From Candidatus Saccharimonadia bacterium (lineage in GTDB: Bacteria; Patescibacteriota; Saccharimonadia; Saccharimonadales; Saccharimonadaceae): a stretch of DNA of 15,076 bases. This document shows, in pieces, positions 7,220-13,340 of this stretch. Position numbers and translations under genes: made by a program. Where the stretch lies: the NCBI GenBank assembly GCA_023259925.1, contig JALRDS010000052.1:1-15076 (forward strand), in the 5' to 3' direction. Under the pieces are notes generated by a model that was not told the DNA's origin, ran no database searches, and saw only the letters and a program-made list of their open reading frames with translations. Numbering within the stretch: the first letter of the stretch is position 1; the number at the start of each line of letters is the position of its first letter.

Positions 7220-7423
7220 TTACCCGTTAGTAACGAATGGGAGTAACGCAAGGTGGCGTGCACGCTTGATAGCTACCGCAAGTTGGCGCTGTTGCTTAAC
7301 GCTAAGGCCGGTTTTACCGATTGGTTCAATTTGACCATACGCGTTAATGTAGCGGCCGAGGGTTTTAACATCTTTGTAGTCGAAGTATGTAGTTACATCC
7401 TTTTTGAATCGTTTTGGACTCAT
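7220..7423 (-). CDS. rpsR: 30S ribosomal protein bS18
   Basis: S18 binds S6 on the platform of the small subunit. The protein is 67 aa, at the short end for the family. The diagnostic part is present: DYKDVKTLGRYIN followed by TGLSVKQQRQLAVAIKRARHLALLPF. It lacks an N-terminal zinc-binding cysteine cluster. The start has AAGGAG overlapping the ssb stop codon, with a 12-nt gap between the genes. The rpsF-ssb-rpsR order is the conserved bacterial arrangement. Confidence 0.97.
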   Translation of the reverse strand: MSPKRFKKDVTTYFDYKDVKTLGRYINAYGQIEPIGKTGLSVKQQRQLAVAIKRARHLALLPFVTNG

Positions 7424-7435
7424 TCTTTATTCTCC

Positions 7436-7873
7436 TTAAAATGGAATTTCACTTAAATCAATTGGTTTGTCGTCAATGTCGTCGATTACAACGTCTTTTG
7501 ACTTACTAGGCTGGCTGCTTGAAGCCGAGGCGTTGTTGCCACCTCCGTCGCCGTTAGGACCGTCTAGGAACGTAATGTCGGTAGCAACTACTTCAATTCG
7601 TGAGCGCTTTTTACCGGTTTCTTTATCGTCCCAGCTATCTTGGCGTAAACGACCTTGTACTAGGCAGCGACGACCCTTAGAAAGGTATTGATTCGCAAGC
7701 TCGCCAAGCTTTTCCCAAGCAGTAATGTCAAAAAAATCTGCCTGGTCGTCTTGCGACTGTCGATCAACCGCGAGGCTAAAACTAGCAATGCTTTTACCCG
7801 TGGTAGTTGAACGCATCTCTGGGTCACGCGTTAGGCGCCCCATCAAGATTACTTGGTTAATGCTACGAGCCAT
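7436..7873 (-). CDS. ssb: Single-stranded DNA-binding protein
   Basis: SSB coats single-stranded DNA in replication, repair and recombination. The OB fold covers residues 1 to about 107: ARSINQVILMGRLTRDPEMR, then SFSLAVDR, FFDITAWEKLGELANQYLSKG, LVQGRLRQDSW and IEVVATDITFL. A Gly/Asn/Ser-rich linker follows (about residues 108-125). The acidic C-terminal tip ends DLSEIPF; it keeps the final IPF used by partner proteins but is less acidic at the last positions than the classical DDDIPF. Length is 145 aa. A GGAGGG Shine-Dalgarno precedes the ATG, 21 nt after the rpsF stop. Confidence 0.97.
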   Translation of the reverse strand: MARSINQVILMGRLTRDPEMRSTTTGKSIASFSLAVDRQSQDDQADFFDITAWEKLGELANQYLSKGRRCLVQGRLRQDSWDDKETGKKRSRIEVVATDITFLDGPNGDGGGNNASASSSQPSKSKDVVIDDIDDKPIDLSEIPF

Positions 7874-7894
7874 GGATACCCTCCGTCTTTCTTC

Positions 7895-8239
7895 TTAGTC
7901 TTCTGAATCTTCTTCAGATTGATTTTTCTTCGCAGCTTCTAGGCGCGCACGTTCTTTCGCGTCTACCTTCACAAGTAGGTAGCGAATTACATCGTCGCTA
8001 ATGTTTAATGCACTGCTAATTTTTAGTGGTGCATCAGCTGGTAGCTCTACGTCCATAAGTACGTACAGAGCAAAATCTTGCTTACTTACGCGGTAGGCTA
8101 GTTTTTTCTTGCCCCAGTTGTCTTCTTTTGTTACCTTACCACCGTTTGTAGTAACAAGGCTGCGCACTGCGTCGAGTGCTTTCTCCAGCTCGCTCTCGCG
8201 GTCTGGGTGAATAAGAACGGTCAGTTCGTATTCCTGCAT
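7895..8239 (-). CDS. rpsF: 30S ribosomal protein bS6
   Basis: S6 forms a heterodimer with S18 on the 30S platform. The sequence begins MQEYELTVLIHPD, then VTKEDNWGKKKLAYRVSKQDFALYVLMDVELPADAPLKISSALNISDDVIRYLLVK, matching the family throughout. At 114 aa it carries a short charged tail (KERARLEAAKKNQSEEDSED); acidic tails are common in S6. The start has a very strong AAAGGAGGAAAC Shine-Dalgarno, in contrast to the leaderless-looking starts elsewhere in the window. It is the first gene of the seven-gene operon that ends with tlyA. Confidence 0.97.
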   Translation of the reverse strand: MQEYELTVLIHPDRESELEKALDAVRSLVTTNGGKVTKEDNWGKKKLAYRVSKQDFALYVLMDVELPADAPLKISSALNISDDVIRYLLVKVDAKERARLEAAKKNQSEEDSED

Positions 8240-8257
8240 ATAGTTTCCTCCTTTGGA

Positions 8258-8308
8258 ATCCGTATGGATGCTTACGATTATTGCAACGTAAGCTTGAGTT
8301 AATAACTC
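8258..8308 (-). promoter_or_regulatory. Hairpin-rich leader of the rpsF operon
   Basis: The predicted ~67-nt leader has a perfect 7-bp stem (8270-8276 with 8287-8293, arms GCTTACG/CGTAAGC, 10-nt loop), directly adjacent to a 4-bp stem (8258-8261 with 8266-8269). A 13-bp palindrome (8296-8308) sits at the predicted transcription start. In many bacteria the S6:S18 complex binds the rpsF leader to repress its own operon, so this is the natural place for such a site. I do not see the CCG loop element of the described motif, so the identity is inference from position. Confidence 0.4.
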
Positions 8309-8312
8309 TTTT

Positions 8313-8321
8313 ATTATACCA
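8313..8321 (-). promoter_or_regulatory. Promoter of the rpsF-ssb-rpsR-orf-efp-2H-tlyA operon
   Basis: The minus strand reads TGGTATAAT, a perfect extended -10 box, with no good -35 at the usual spacing. It predicts a start near 8306. No other clear promoter is seen before tlyA, so the seven genes are probably one unit. Confidence 0.65.
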
Positions 8322-8343
8322 GATTTTTATTCAAAATACTAGG

Positions 8344-8895
8344 CTACGTTACGGCCTGCAGTGTGTAGTGACATCGAGTTGCGTCGCCTGTGTATGCTTT
8401 GTTCGGTGAACTCGCATTGGGGCTCATTGGCGGGCACGTTTGGTCACCTTTTAAAATCATAATGAGATATATTGTTTGACTGGCCGATTGGTATGATGCG
8501 TACGCACCAATATACGTAGTATTGCCACAAGCAGCCTGCTGCATACTCGGTGATGGCACGGTGTTGTTCATGTATGGCCTAAGGGCTGTGTTAACTGCCG
8601 CGCCTGAGCCCCCACCATTGCCAAAGCACTCAGCCGTACCACTTTGTGCTAAACACCTATTATTTGGCGATGGATACCCTTCTCCTAAGCACCCAGTCAC
8701 CTGTGGGTAGTTACCGTTATCAAGCGCATATAGCCCGTACGCTTTTACGAATTGCTTAACTGCATCAACTGTTTGAGTGTTATTTGCACGTGTCTGAATG
8801 CCGTTATACGCCACCACACTAATGGCAGCCAAAATCGCAATCACTACAATCACAATGAGTAACTCTACTATCGTAAATGCCTTAGTTCTCATCAT
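8344..8895 (-). CDS. Type IV prepilin 1, four-cysteine subtype
   Basis: Prepilin of 183 aa: a short basic leader (MMRTKA), then FTIVELLIVIVVIAILA with the conserved Glu5, continuing into AYNGIQ. This is the processing site and the helix that anchors the subunit in the membrane before packing it into the fibre. The residue before the cut is Ala instead of Gly. The globular part has CLGEGY...NRC, LRPYMNNTVPSP and a C-terminal CPPM...RCHY loop, the same pattern as prepilins 5, 6 and 7. The ATG ATG pair at 8895 lies 1 nt after the stop of prepilin 2 and has AGGTG upstream. The frame is open nine codons further back (to 8922), but that would overlap the upstream gene and give an unusually long leader. 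Last gene of the array. Confidence 0.9.
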   Translation of the reverse strand: MMRTKAFTIVELLIVIVVIAILAAISVVAYNGIQTRANNTQTVDAVKQFVKAYGLYALDNGNYPQVTGCLGEGYPSPNNRCLAQSGTAECFGNGGGSGAAVNTALRPYMNNTVPSPSMQQAACGNTTYIGAYASYQSASQTIYLIMILKGDQTCPPMSPNASSPNKAYTGDATRCHYTLQAVT

Positions 8896-8896
8896 G

Positions 8897-9526
8897 TTAT
8901 GCACCTGATGGTGGTGTTTCATTACATTCCGCTGAAGTTAGGCTCGATGCTGTGTACGAATATTTATAGTAATCATTTTGCAATGTATAGGTTGAGCCCG
9001 ACACGCCACCAATATTACCAGCGTGATTACAAATGTACCCGTTTTGATTGAAGAATCCTTGTTCGCGAAACCCAAGTCGCCTGTACTGCCCGTCGGTTGA
9101 TGGGCCTCCATACTTCGCGTTCCAGGCAGTTAAAATATAGTTTGCGCCATCGCTCGAGTATACATAACACCCGCCAGCTGAACCACGGCCTGTACCACTA
9201 AAACTGGTAGACGGTAAGGATATGTTGCTAAACGCTGCTAAGCCCGGTATCCAGTTCGTAGTTTTTTGACCGTTATCATCAGCAGCCCACGGGCAACTGG
9301 TGTGGGTATATACATTAGACAGTGACCCAGTATTTGGGAATGCGCCCGTTTGCGCATAGTGTAGTTCTATTTGGTCTTTCAGCTGGTCGATAGTGGCCAT
9401 TGTGCTAGCGTTCTTGGCACGATCTTGAATACCGTTATACGTGACTACAGTAATAGTTGCCAGGATAGCGATTACTGTTATAACAATCAACAATTCGACT
9501 ATCGTAAAGCCTAGCTTGGTGTTCAT
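8897..9526 (-). CDS. Type IV prepilin 2, divergent subtype
   Basis: Prepilin of 209 aa from the ATG at 9526: leader MNTKLG, then FTIVELLIVITVIAILA and TYNGIQ. It is the most divergent helix of the array (T at two positions where others have V or A). The globular domain has four cysteines (HTSCPW, GGCYVY, YICNH, AECNE) and two segments typical of pilin-like proteins, a Tyr/Ser-rich strand (YVYSSDGANYILTAWN) and a Gly-rich region. Its subtype is unique here. A start at 9625 is open but would run through the stop of prepilin 3 and put 38 residues before the cut site. An extended -10 box lies 6 nt before the preferred ATG. Confidence 0.9.
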   Translation of the reverse strand: MNTKLGFTIVELLIVITVIAILATITVVTYNGIQDRAKNASTMATIDQLKDQIELHYAQTGAFPNTGSLSNVYTHTSCPWAADDNGQKTTNWIPGLAAFSNISLPSTSFSGTGRGSAGGCYVYSSDGANYILTAWNAKYGGPSTDGQYRRLGFREQGFFNQNGYICNHAGNIGGVSGSTYTLQNDYYKYSYTASSLTSAECNETPPSGA

Positions 9527-9532
9527 AGCTTC

Positions 9533-9541
9533 ATTGTACCA
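9533..9541 (-). promoter_or_regulatory. Extended -10 promoter directly before prepilin 2
   Basis: The minus strand reads TGGTACAAT, followed by six bases and the ATG at 9526, in the 28-bp gap after prepilin 3. It predicts a leaderless transcript for prepilins 2 and 1. No Shine-Dalgarno is present. Confidence 0.5.
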
Positions 9542-9554
9542 AATTCGGTTATGC

Positions 9555-10511
9555 TTATTGAGTTGCGTCGAATAACTGCTTAATTTCGGTGCTTGTAAGT
9601 TCTTCATCGTATATACGAACATCATCTATTGAGCCGTTAAAATAATTCCGCGAGCAACATGAGTCGTATCCAATCGCTATACCAGTACTATTCGAATTAA
9701 TGTTGCCTGTAAGTTGCGTATCAGCTGATCCTACCTGAATACCATTTATATACAGTTTTCGCACCGAGCCATTGTAGGTAAAGGCAATATGCTGCCATTT
9801 TGATAGCTCAAGTGTGTTCGCACCAGAAGCATACCAATACCACGTCCCGTTCGATAATCCCGTGTTCATTTGCCTCCCAGCATCAACCCACAGCAAGTAC
9901 GGGGCGTTCCTATTCACCACAGCATGAGTGCCTGATAACGCCGTGGGGTTAATCCAGGCGCTAATGGTCATATTTGGCCGCCCAACATTCATAATTGGCG
10001 CTGATGATATATTAATTCGACTACTTGTACCGTTAAACGCTAGCGCCCCGCCGCTCGCACCAAACCTATCAGATGTTGCCGTTGCGCCAGTGTTTGTGCC
10101 GTTATTCGTATAAATGGAGCTATCCTCGGCGTTGCCGTCTAACTTATAGTGAGCTATAGGGCACGGGCCAGCACTCGATACTCCTGTACTCGATGTAAAG
10201 TATGCGCCAGACTGGGGGTTTTCGATTTGAACACAATAGTCCTGCCCTGTTGTACGATACTGGAATGTATTACCGGCGCTCAGGCTTACACTCGATGCAG
10301 AAAGAGTTGCCGGGTACGAACCCGTGTCGATCTTTATTAATTCAAGTTGTGTTCGCACCATACGAGCATCACTTTGCAGAGCCGTTGTTCTGGCACGCTG
10401 CTGAATACCGTTATACGCAACAATAGAAATACTCGCTAAAATTGCTATTACAACTATAACGATTAATAGTTCAACTATAGTGAACGCGCTATTTTGTTTT
10501 TGGCGGTTCAT
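9555..10511 (-). CDS. Type IV prepilin 3 with C-terminal LamG/concanavalin-like domain
   Basis: A 318-aa prepilin, the longest here. Leader MNRQKQNSA precedes FTIVELLIVIVVIAILA (Ala at -1). Residues ~40-117 form a short pilin module with one cysteine pair (DYCVQIENP ... GPC). Residues ~119-318 are a LamG-like jelly-roll: HYKLDGNAEDSS, GALAFNGTSSRI, MTISAWINP, WQHIAFTYNG, KLYINGIQVG and NGSIDDVRIYDEELTSTEI, the complete family order. Such domains often bind glycans or proteins, so this subunit may act as an adhesin displayed on the pilus or at its tip (inference). The small module closely resembles that of prepilin 10, which carries PA14 in the same place. It has its own promoter; gaps of 38 and 28 bp on either side isolate it from its neighbours. 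Confidence 0.93.
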   Translation of the reverse strand: MNRQKQNSAFTIVELLIVIVVIAILASISIVAYNGIQQRARTTALQSDARMVRTQLELIKIDTGSYPATLSASSVSLSAGNTFQYRTTGQDYCVQIENPQSGAYFTSSTGVSSAGPCPIAHYKLDGNAEDSSIYTNNGTNTGATATSDRFGASGGALAFNGTSSRINISSAPIMNVGRPNMTISAWINPTALSGTHAVVNRNAPYLLWVDAGRQMNTGLSNGTWYWYASGANTLELSKWQHIAFTYNGSVRKLYINGIQVGSADTQLTGNINSNSTGIAIGYDSCCSRNYFNGSIDDVRIYDEELTSTEIKQLFDATQ

Positions 10512-10517
10512 AAAAAA

Positions 10518-10526
10518 ATTATAGCA
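10518..10526 (-). promoter_or_regulatory. Extended -10 promoter directly before prepilin 3
   Basis: The minus strand reads TGCTATAAT with six T residues between the box and the ATG at 10511, in the 38-bp gap after prepilin 4. A start 6-7 nt downstream falls on the ATG itself, so the mRNA should be leaderless. No Shine-Dalgarno or -35 is visible. Confidence 0.6.
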
Positions 10527-10549
10527 TGAGCAGTAATACGGATATCACT

Positions 10550-11092
10550 TCAGCAGCCGGGGGTGTAGTACGGTACTGGCTTATCATTTGTGAATCCCCA
10601 CGAACCTGTCATCGGTCGTAAATACACAGCCAGCACATCTTTATACAAGCCACACGGGCCATAGGTTGCAGTATCTTCTTGTTCATTCTCATCAATCATA
10701 TACGGCCTCCCCCACGGGTCTACTAGCCCATTAACGTTAATACCCGATGCCGCTGATATACGCTGAAGCGACAGTGTATACACTGTCCAGCAACTATCAG
10801 TTGATTTGTTTAATGTAGCCAGGTCTGTATTAGCGGGCTTAGACATGCAGGTGGTGGCTGTGTTCCCTGGTGACGTACCGCTTGTAGCGAGCGTAATGTC
10901 TCGCAGTACTTTATTAGAACTGATTCTAGCAGCCTGGATTGCCTTACTCAATGTAGCAAGATCTGCGTCGATTTTAGATGTTTGTGAACGTTGCTGTATG
11001 CCGTTATAAGACACAACACTGATTGCAGCAAGAATAGCGATTACTACGATGACAATAAGGAGCTCAACAATAGTAAACGCCTTACTTCTCAT
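10550..11092 (-). CDS. Type IV prepilin 4, GspG-like pseudopilin type
   Basis: Prepilin of 180 aa: leader MRSKA, then FTIVELLIVIVVIAILA (Ala at -1) and SYNGIQQRS. The globular part differs from the neighbours. It contains DPWGRPYMI, close to the DPWGNPY segment of type II secretion major pseudopilins (GspG), where that region helps calcium binding. Cysteine pairs are seen in TTCMS...DSCW and in GPCG...PGC, the last residue being Cys. In a type IV system such a subunit may be minor or structural. The ATG overlaps the stop of prepilin 5 as ATGA, so translation is probably coupled. Confidence 0.9.
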   Translation of the reverse strand: MRSKAFTIVELLIVIVVIAILAAISVVSYNGIQQRSQTSKIDADLATLSKAIQAARISSNKVLRDITLATSGTSPGNTATTCMSKPANTDLATLNKSTDSCWTVYTLSLQRISAASGINVNGLVDPWGRPYMIDENEQEDTATYGPCGLYKDVLAVYLRPMTGSWGFTNDKPVPYYTPGC

Positions 11093-11640
11093 GTATCAGT
11101 TGTTCTTCCTACAAGATAGTTGCACATTGTATTGCCGCCACTTTGGTTCGCGCTCGCCGACAGCCCATCAACTACAGGGCAAGATATTGTGCCGCTATAC
11201 ACTGTCATAATGTATACTTGTGTTCCATCACCGCCAGCATATGCATACATTAGCCCCCTATACCAATTTGTGCCGTCATACCACGTAGTCTCAGGCAATG
11301 AAGGAAAACTACTCATAAATGGACGCATAGCTGTGTGGAATGCAGGCTGAGAATCTACCTGGCTATGATCGCTGCGGCATTGTGCACCAGACGTACCAGT
11401 ACCGTCCAGTCCGTACTTGTAGTTCTCACCTAAACAGGTCCACCCGTTCGGCCAGCGCCCATTCTGTGCCTTATACAGCTTCAAGGCTTTTGTCCATGTT
11501 TGTAAAGCGTGTGTAACTTGAGAGTTTTTTGAGCGTTGCTGAATGCCGTTATAGGCAACCACGCTAATCGAAGCTAGTATAGCAATTACCACAATTACGA
11601 TGAGCAGTTCCACTATAGTAAAGCCGCGATTTTTTTTCAT
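11089..11640 (-). CDS. Type IV prepilin 5, four-cysteine subtype
   Basis: Prepilin of 183 aa: leader MKKNRG, then FTIVELLIVIVVIAILA and AYNGIQQRS. The globular part carries the same landmarks as prepilins 1, 6 and 7: YKAQNGRWP, TCLGENY...GAQCR, AMRPFMSSFPSLP and a final loop from SCPVV to MCNYL. The two cysteine pairs probably form two disulphide-closed loops. An AGGG Shine-Dalgarno lies before the ATG, 44 bp after prepilin 6. No good promoter is seen in that gap, so it is likely transcribed with prepilin 6. Confidence 0.92.
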   Translation of the reverse strand: MKKNRGFTIVELLIVIVVIAILASISVVAYNGIQQRSKNSQVTHALQTWTKALKLYKAQNGRWPNGWTCLGENYKYGLDGTGTSGAQCRSDHSQVDSQPAFHTAMRPFMSSFPSLPETTWYDGTNWYRGLMYAYAGGDGTQVYIMTVYSGTISCPVVDGLSASANQSGGNTMCNYLVGRTTDT

Positions 11641-11684
11641 AGCACCCTGTCCCTTGTTAATTTAGCGTTTACTACCATCGTCTT

Positions 11685-12287
11685 CTACTTAAGCGGTACC
11701 CAGCATAGCGACCCTGACGACCATGCTTCAGAATAGTTTACAGAGGTATCCGTGACTAAGTTATACCAGTTGGGGCTCCCGACCCGAGCAATAGGCCCAA
11801 CTGGGCATTCCCTTCCGGGGACTGTATATACATACCAGCTGTAATGAGGGGCGCCGTCCAAAGTAGCATTTGAAATGTACGTGTAGTACCCTCCTCTTAT
11901 TTGGTTAGACCCGTTTTGAGAGGTCCATTTTGGGGCGGCGAATTGCTGCGATACATACTTTGCTAACTCAGTCTGCATACTATAATTTTCAGATGCGAGG
12001 TTCGTTCCTCCATTCCACCTACAGTCCGGCACAGAGTCACTAGTCTTATCTTCGTATCCACTGCCTATACATCCAGTCGTGTTTAACGGATAACTTCCCT
12101 CTGCCGCCTTATAAGCCGCGAGTGTCTTGAGTGAACCATTTGCAAACGATGCAGCAGCACTCACCTGCGCACGTTGCTGTATGCCGTTGTAAGCCACAAC
12201 GCTAATTGCAGCAAGAATCGCGATAACAACAATAACGATCAGCAGTTCTACAATCGTAAAACCAGCATAACGTTTGTAGTACTTCAT
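11685..12287 (-). CDS. Type IV prepilin 6, four-cysteine subtype
   Basis: Prepilin of 200 aa from the ATG at 12287: leader MKYYKRYAG, then FTIVELLIVIVVIAILA and AYNGIQQRA. Landmarks are GSYP, GCIGSGYE...PDCRWNGG, ELAKYVSQQFAAP and a C-terminal loop from ECPVG to LCWVP, as in prepilins 1, 5 and 7. The last loop is longer than in its relatives. A start at 12386 is open but would add 33 residues and overlap the end of prepilin 7, so it is rejected. The extended -10 box is 7 nt before the ATG and no Shine-Dalgarno is present. First gene of the probable 6-5-4 transcription unit. Confidence 0.92.
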   Translation of the reverse strand: MKYYKRYAGFTIVELLIVIVVIAILAAISVVAYNGIQQRAQVSAAASFANGSLKTLAAYKAAEGSYPLNTTGCIGSGYEDKTSDSVPDCRWNGGTNLASENYSMQTELAKYVSQQFAAPKWTSQNGSNQIRGGYYTYISNATLDGAPHYSWYVYTVPGRECPVGPIARVGSPNWYNLVTDTSVNYSEAWSSGSLCWVPLK

Positions 12288-12294
12288 CTTAAAA

Positions 12295-12303
12295 ATTATA
12301 GCA
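12295..12303 (-). promoter_or_regulatory. Extended -10 promoter directly before prepilin 6
   Basis: The minus strand reads TGCTATAAT, then seven bases to the ATG at 12287, in the 22-bp gap after prepilin 7. It is the same nine bases as the box before prepilin 3 and predicts a leaderless transcript for prepilins 6, 5 and 4. Confidence 0.6.
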
Positions 12304-12309
12304 TGAACA

Positions 12310-12840
12310 TTATAAAGATATGGCGTACCTACACAGTACATTACCATCTGTTGTAGCGGTTTTTGTAGTATATGTCGTGCCACCAATAGGCGGGCAATCT
12401 GTGGTACCTAAAATAATCACCCCTACACCACCCCCAGATGGATTATAGGCAGCACTGTTGTATGTATAGAACGCACCTGTAATAGTTAAGCTTGCGTTAT
12501 AAGCAGAAGGGACAAGTGCTGGAGTTGGTGCTGAACCCTTAAAATACGGAGCTAGAATGACAGTATTAAAATTGTTACCGTTTTCGGCCCAAGCAGAGCT
12601 ATCGTTTCTACAAACGCCACCGCTATAACCAACCCCTAGGCAAGAAACAGCATCAGGATGGGAGCCGTTATCTATTTTGTACATACCTATCGCTTTTGCG
12701 TATGCTTCAACAGCTTTTACAGTTTTAGCGTTGTTTGCCCTTTGTTGTATGCCGTTATAAGCAACAATAGAAATACTCGCTAAGATCGCGATTACCACGA
12801 TGACGATAAGGAGTTCGACTATAGTAAAACCCCTTCTCAC
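12310..12840 (-). CDS. Type IV prepilin 7, four-cysteine subtype
   Basis: Prepilin of 176 aa with a very short leader (MRRG) before FTIVELLIVIVVIAILA and AYNGIQQRA. The globular part has YKIDNGSHP, SCLGVGYSGGVCR, LAPYFKGSAPTP and a C-terminal loop from DCPPI to LCRYA. It is the compact version of the four-cysteine subtype. The start codon is GTG, overlapping the stop of prepilin 8 as GTGA, with AAAGG about 9 nt upstream. It is the last gene before the promoter of prepilin 6. Confidence 0.92.
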   Translation of the reverse strand: MRRGFTIVELLIVIVVIAILASISIVAYNGIQQRANNAKTVKAVEAYAKAIGMYKIDNGSHPDAVSCLGVGYSGGVCRNDSSAWAENGNNFNTVILAPYFKGSAPTPALVPSAYNASLTITGAFYTYNSAAYNPSGGGVGVIILGTTDCPPIGGTTYTTKTATTDGNVLCRYAISL

Positions 12841-13340
12841 ACCGCACTACCTTTTACGTAATAGTTAAGCGAGAAGCCACTCCACCAATTAGTATTTGCA
12901 CAGCTCGATAAATCACTAGGCAGCGGCATTGCACCCGCAGTCTCCAATCTTGCCGCAATCGCAAATGTAGTACCGCTGTCACATCGGAATTTAATTAAAC
13001 CTGAACACCCAGATAGCTCATTAGTTAAACAGCGTGGGTCACGTAAACCTGACGCATTTGATATAACTCCAGCATTCTGCAAGCTGGTTGGTATCCATGG
13101 GCTTCCACTGTTCACCCATCCTGTACCATCATTCCCGCCACCGCCTACATTAACAGCGTTTCCCTGATCAGCAACGTGCAGCTGTAAAGCCTTGGCTAAG
13201 TCTGCCACAACCTGCTTTCGCTGTGCATCACGAGCACGTTGCTGGATGCCATTGTAGGCAACCACTGAAATACTCGCTAAAATCGCAATCACAACAATAA
13301 CAATTAAAAGCTCAACTATAGTGAAGCCTTTTTTACTCAC
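12837..13340 (-). CDS. Type IV prepilin 8, RDxxRK/RLE subtype
   Basis: Prepilin of 167 aa: leader MSKKG, then FTIVELLIVIVVIAILA and AYNGIQQRA. Next comes RDAQRKQVVADLAKALQL, closely matching prepilin 11 and the usual start of many pilin heads. The head has four cysteines (DPRC, SGCS, FRCDSG, LSSCANT). The strand FRCDSGTTFAIAARLE resembles YCGSAVGKMYVIAYRLE of prepilin 11. The start is GTG, sharing one base with the stop of prepilin 9, and has a perfect GGAGG Shine-Dalgarno made from the last codons of that gene. Confidence 0.9.
   Translation of the reverse strand: MSKKGFTIVELLIVIVVIAILASISVVAYNGIQQRARDAQRKQVVADLAKALQLHVADQGNAVNVGGGGNDGTGWVNSGSPWIPTSLQNAGVISNASGLRDPRCLTNELSGCSGLIKFRCDSGTTFAIAARLETAGAMPLPSDLSSCANTNWWSGFSLNYYVKGSAV

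Noticed and set aside
8296..8308. Palindrome GAGTTATTAACTC as a terminator of the pilin array
   Set aside because: It is AT-rich and short, has no convincing T-run, and lies downstream of the rpsF promoter box at the predicted start. It is listed as part of the leader instead.
9527..9625. N-terminal extensions of prepilins (for example prepilin 2 back to 9625; likewise 6, 9 and 10)
   Set aside because: They would overlap the previous gene and place 20-40 residues before the cleavage site. The short basic leader directly before FTIVELL is the same in all copies and fits the signals found.
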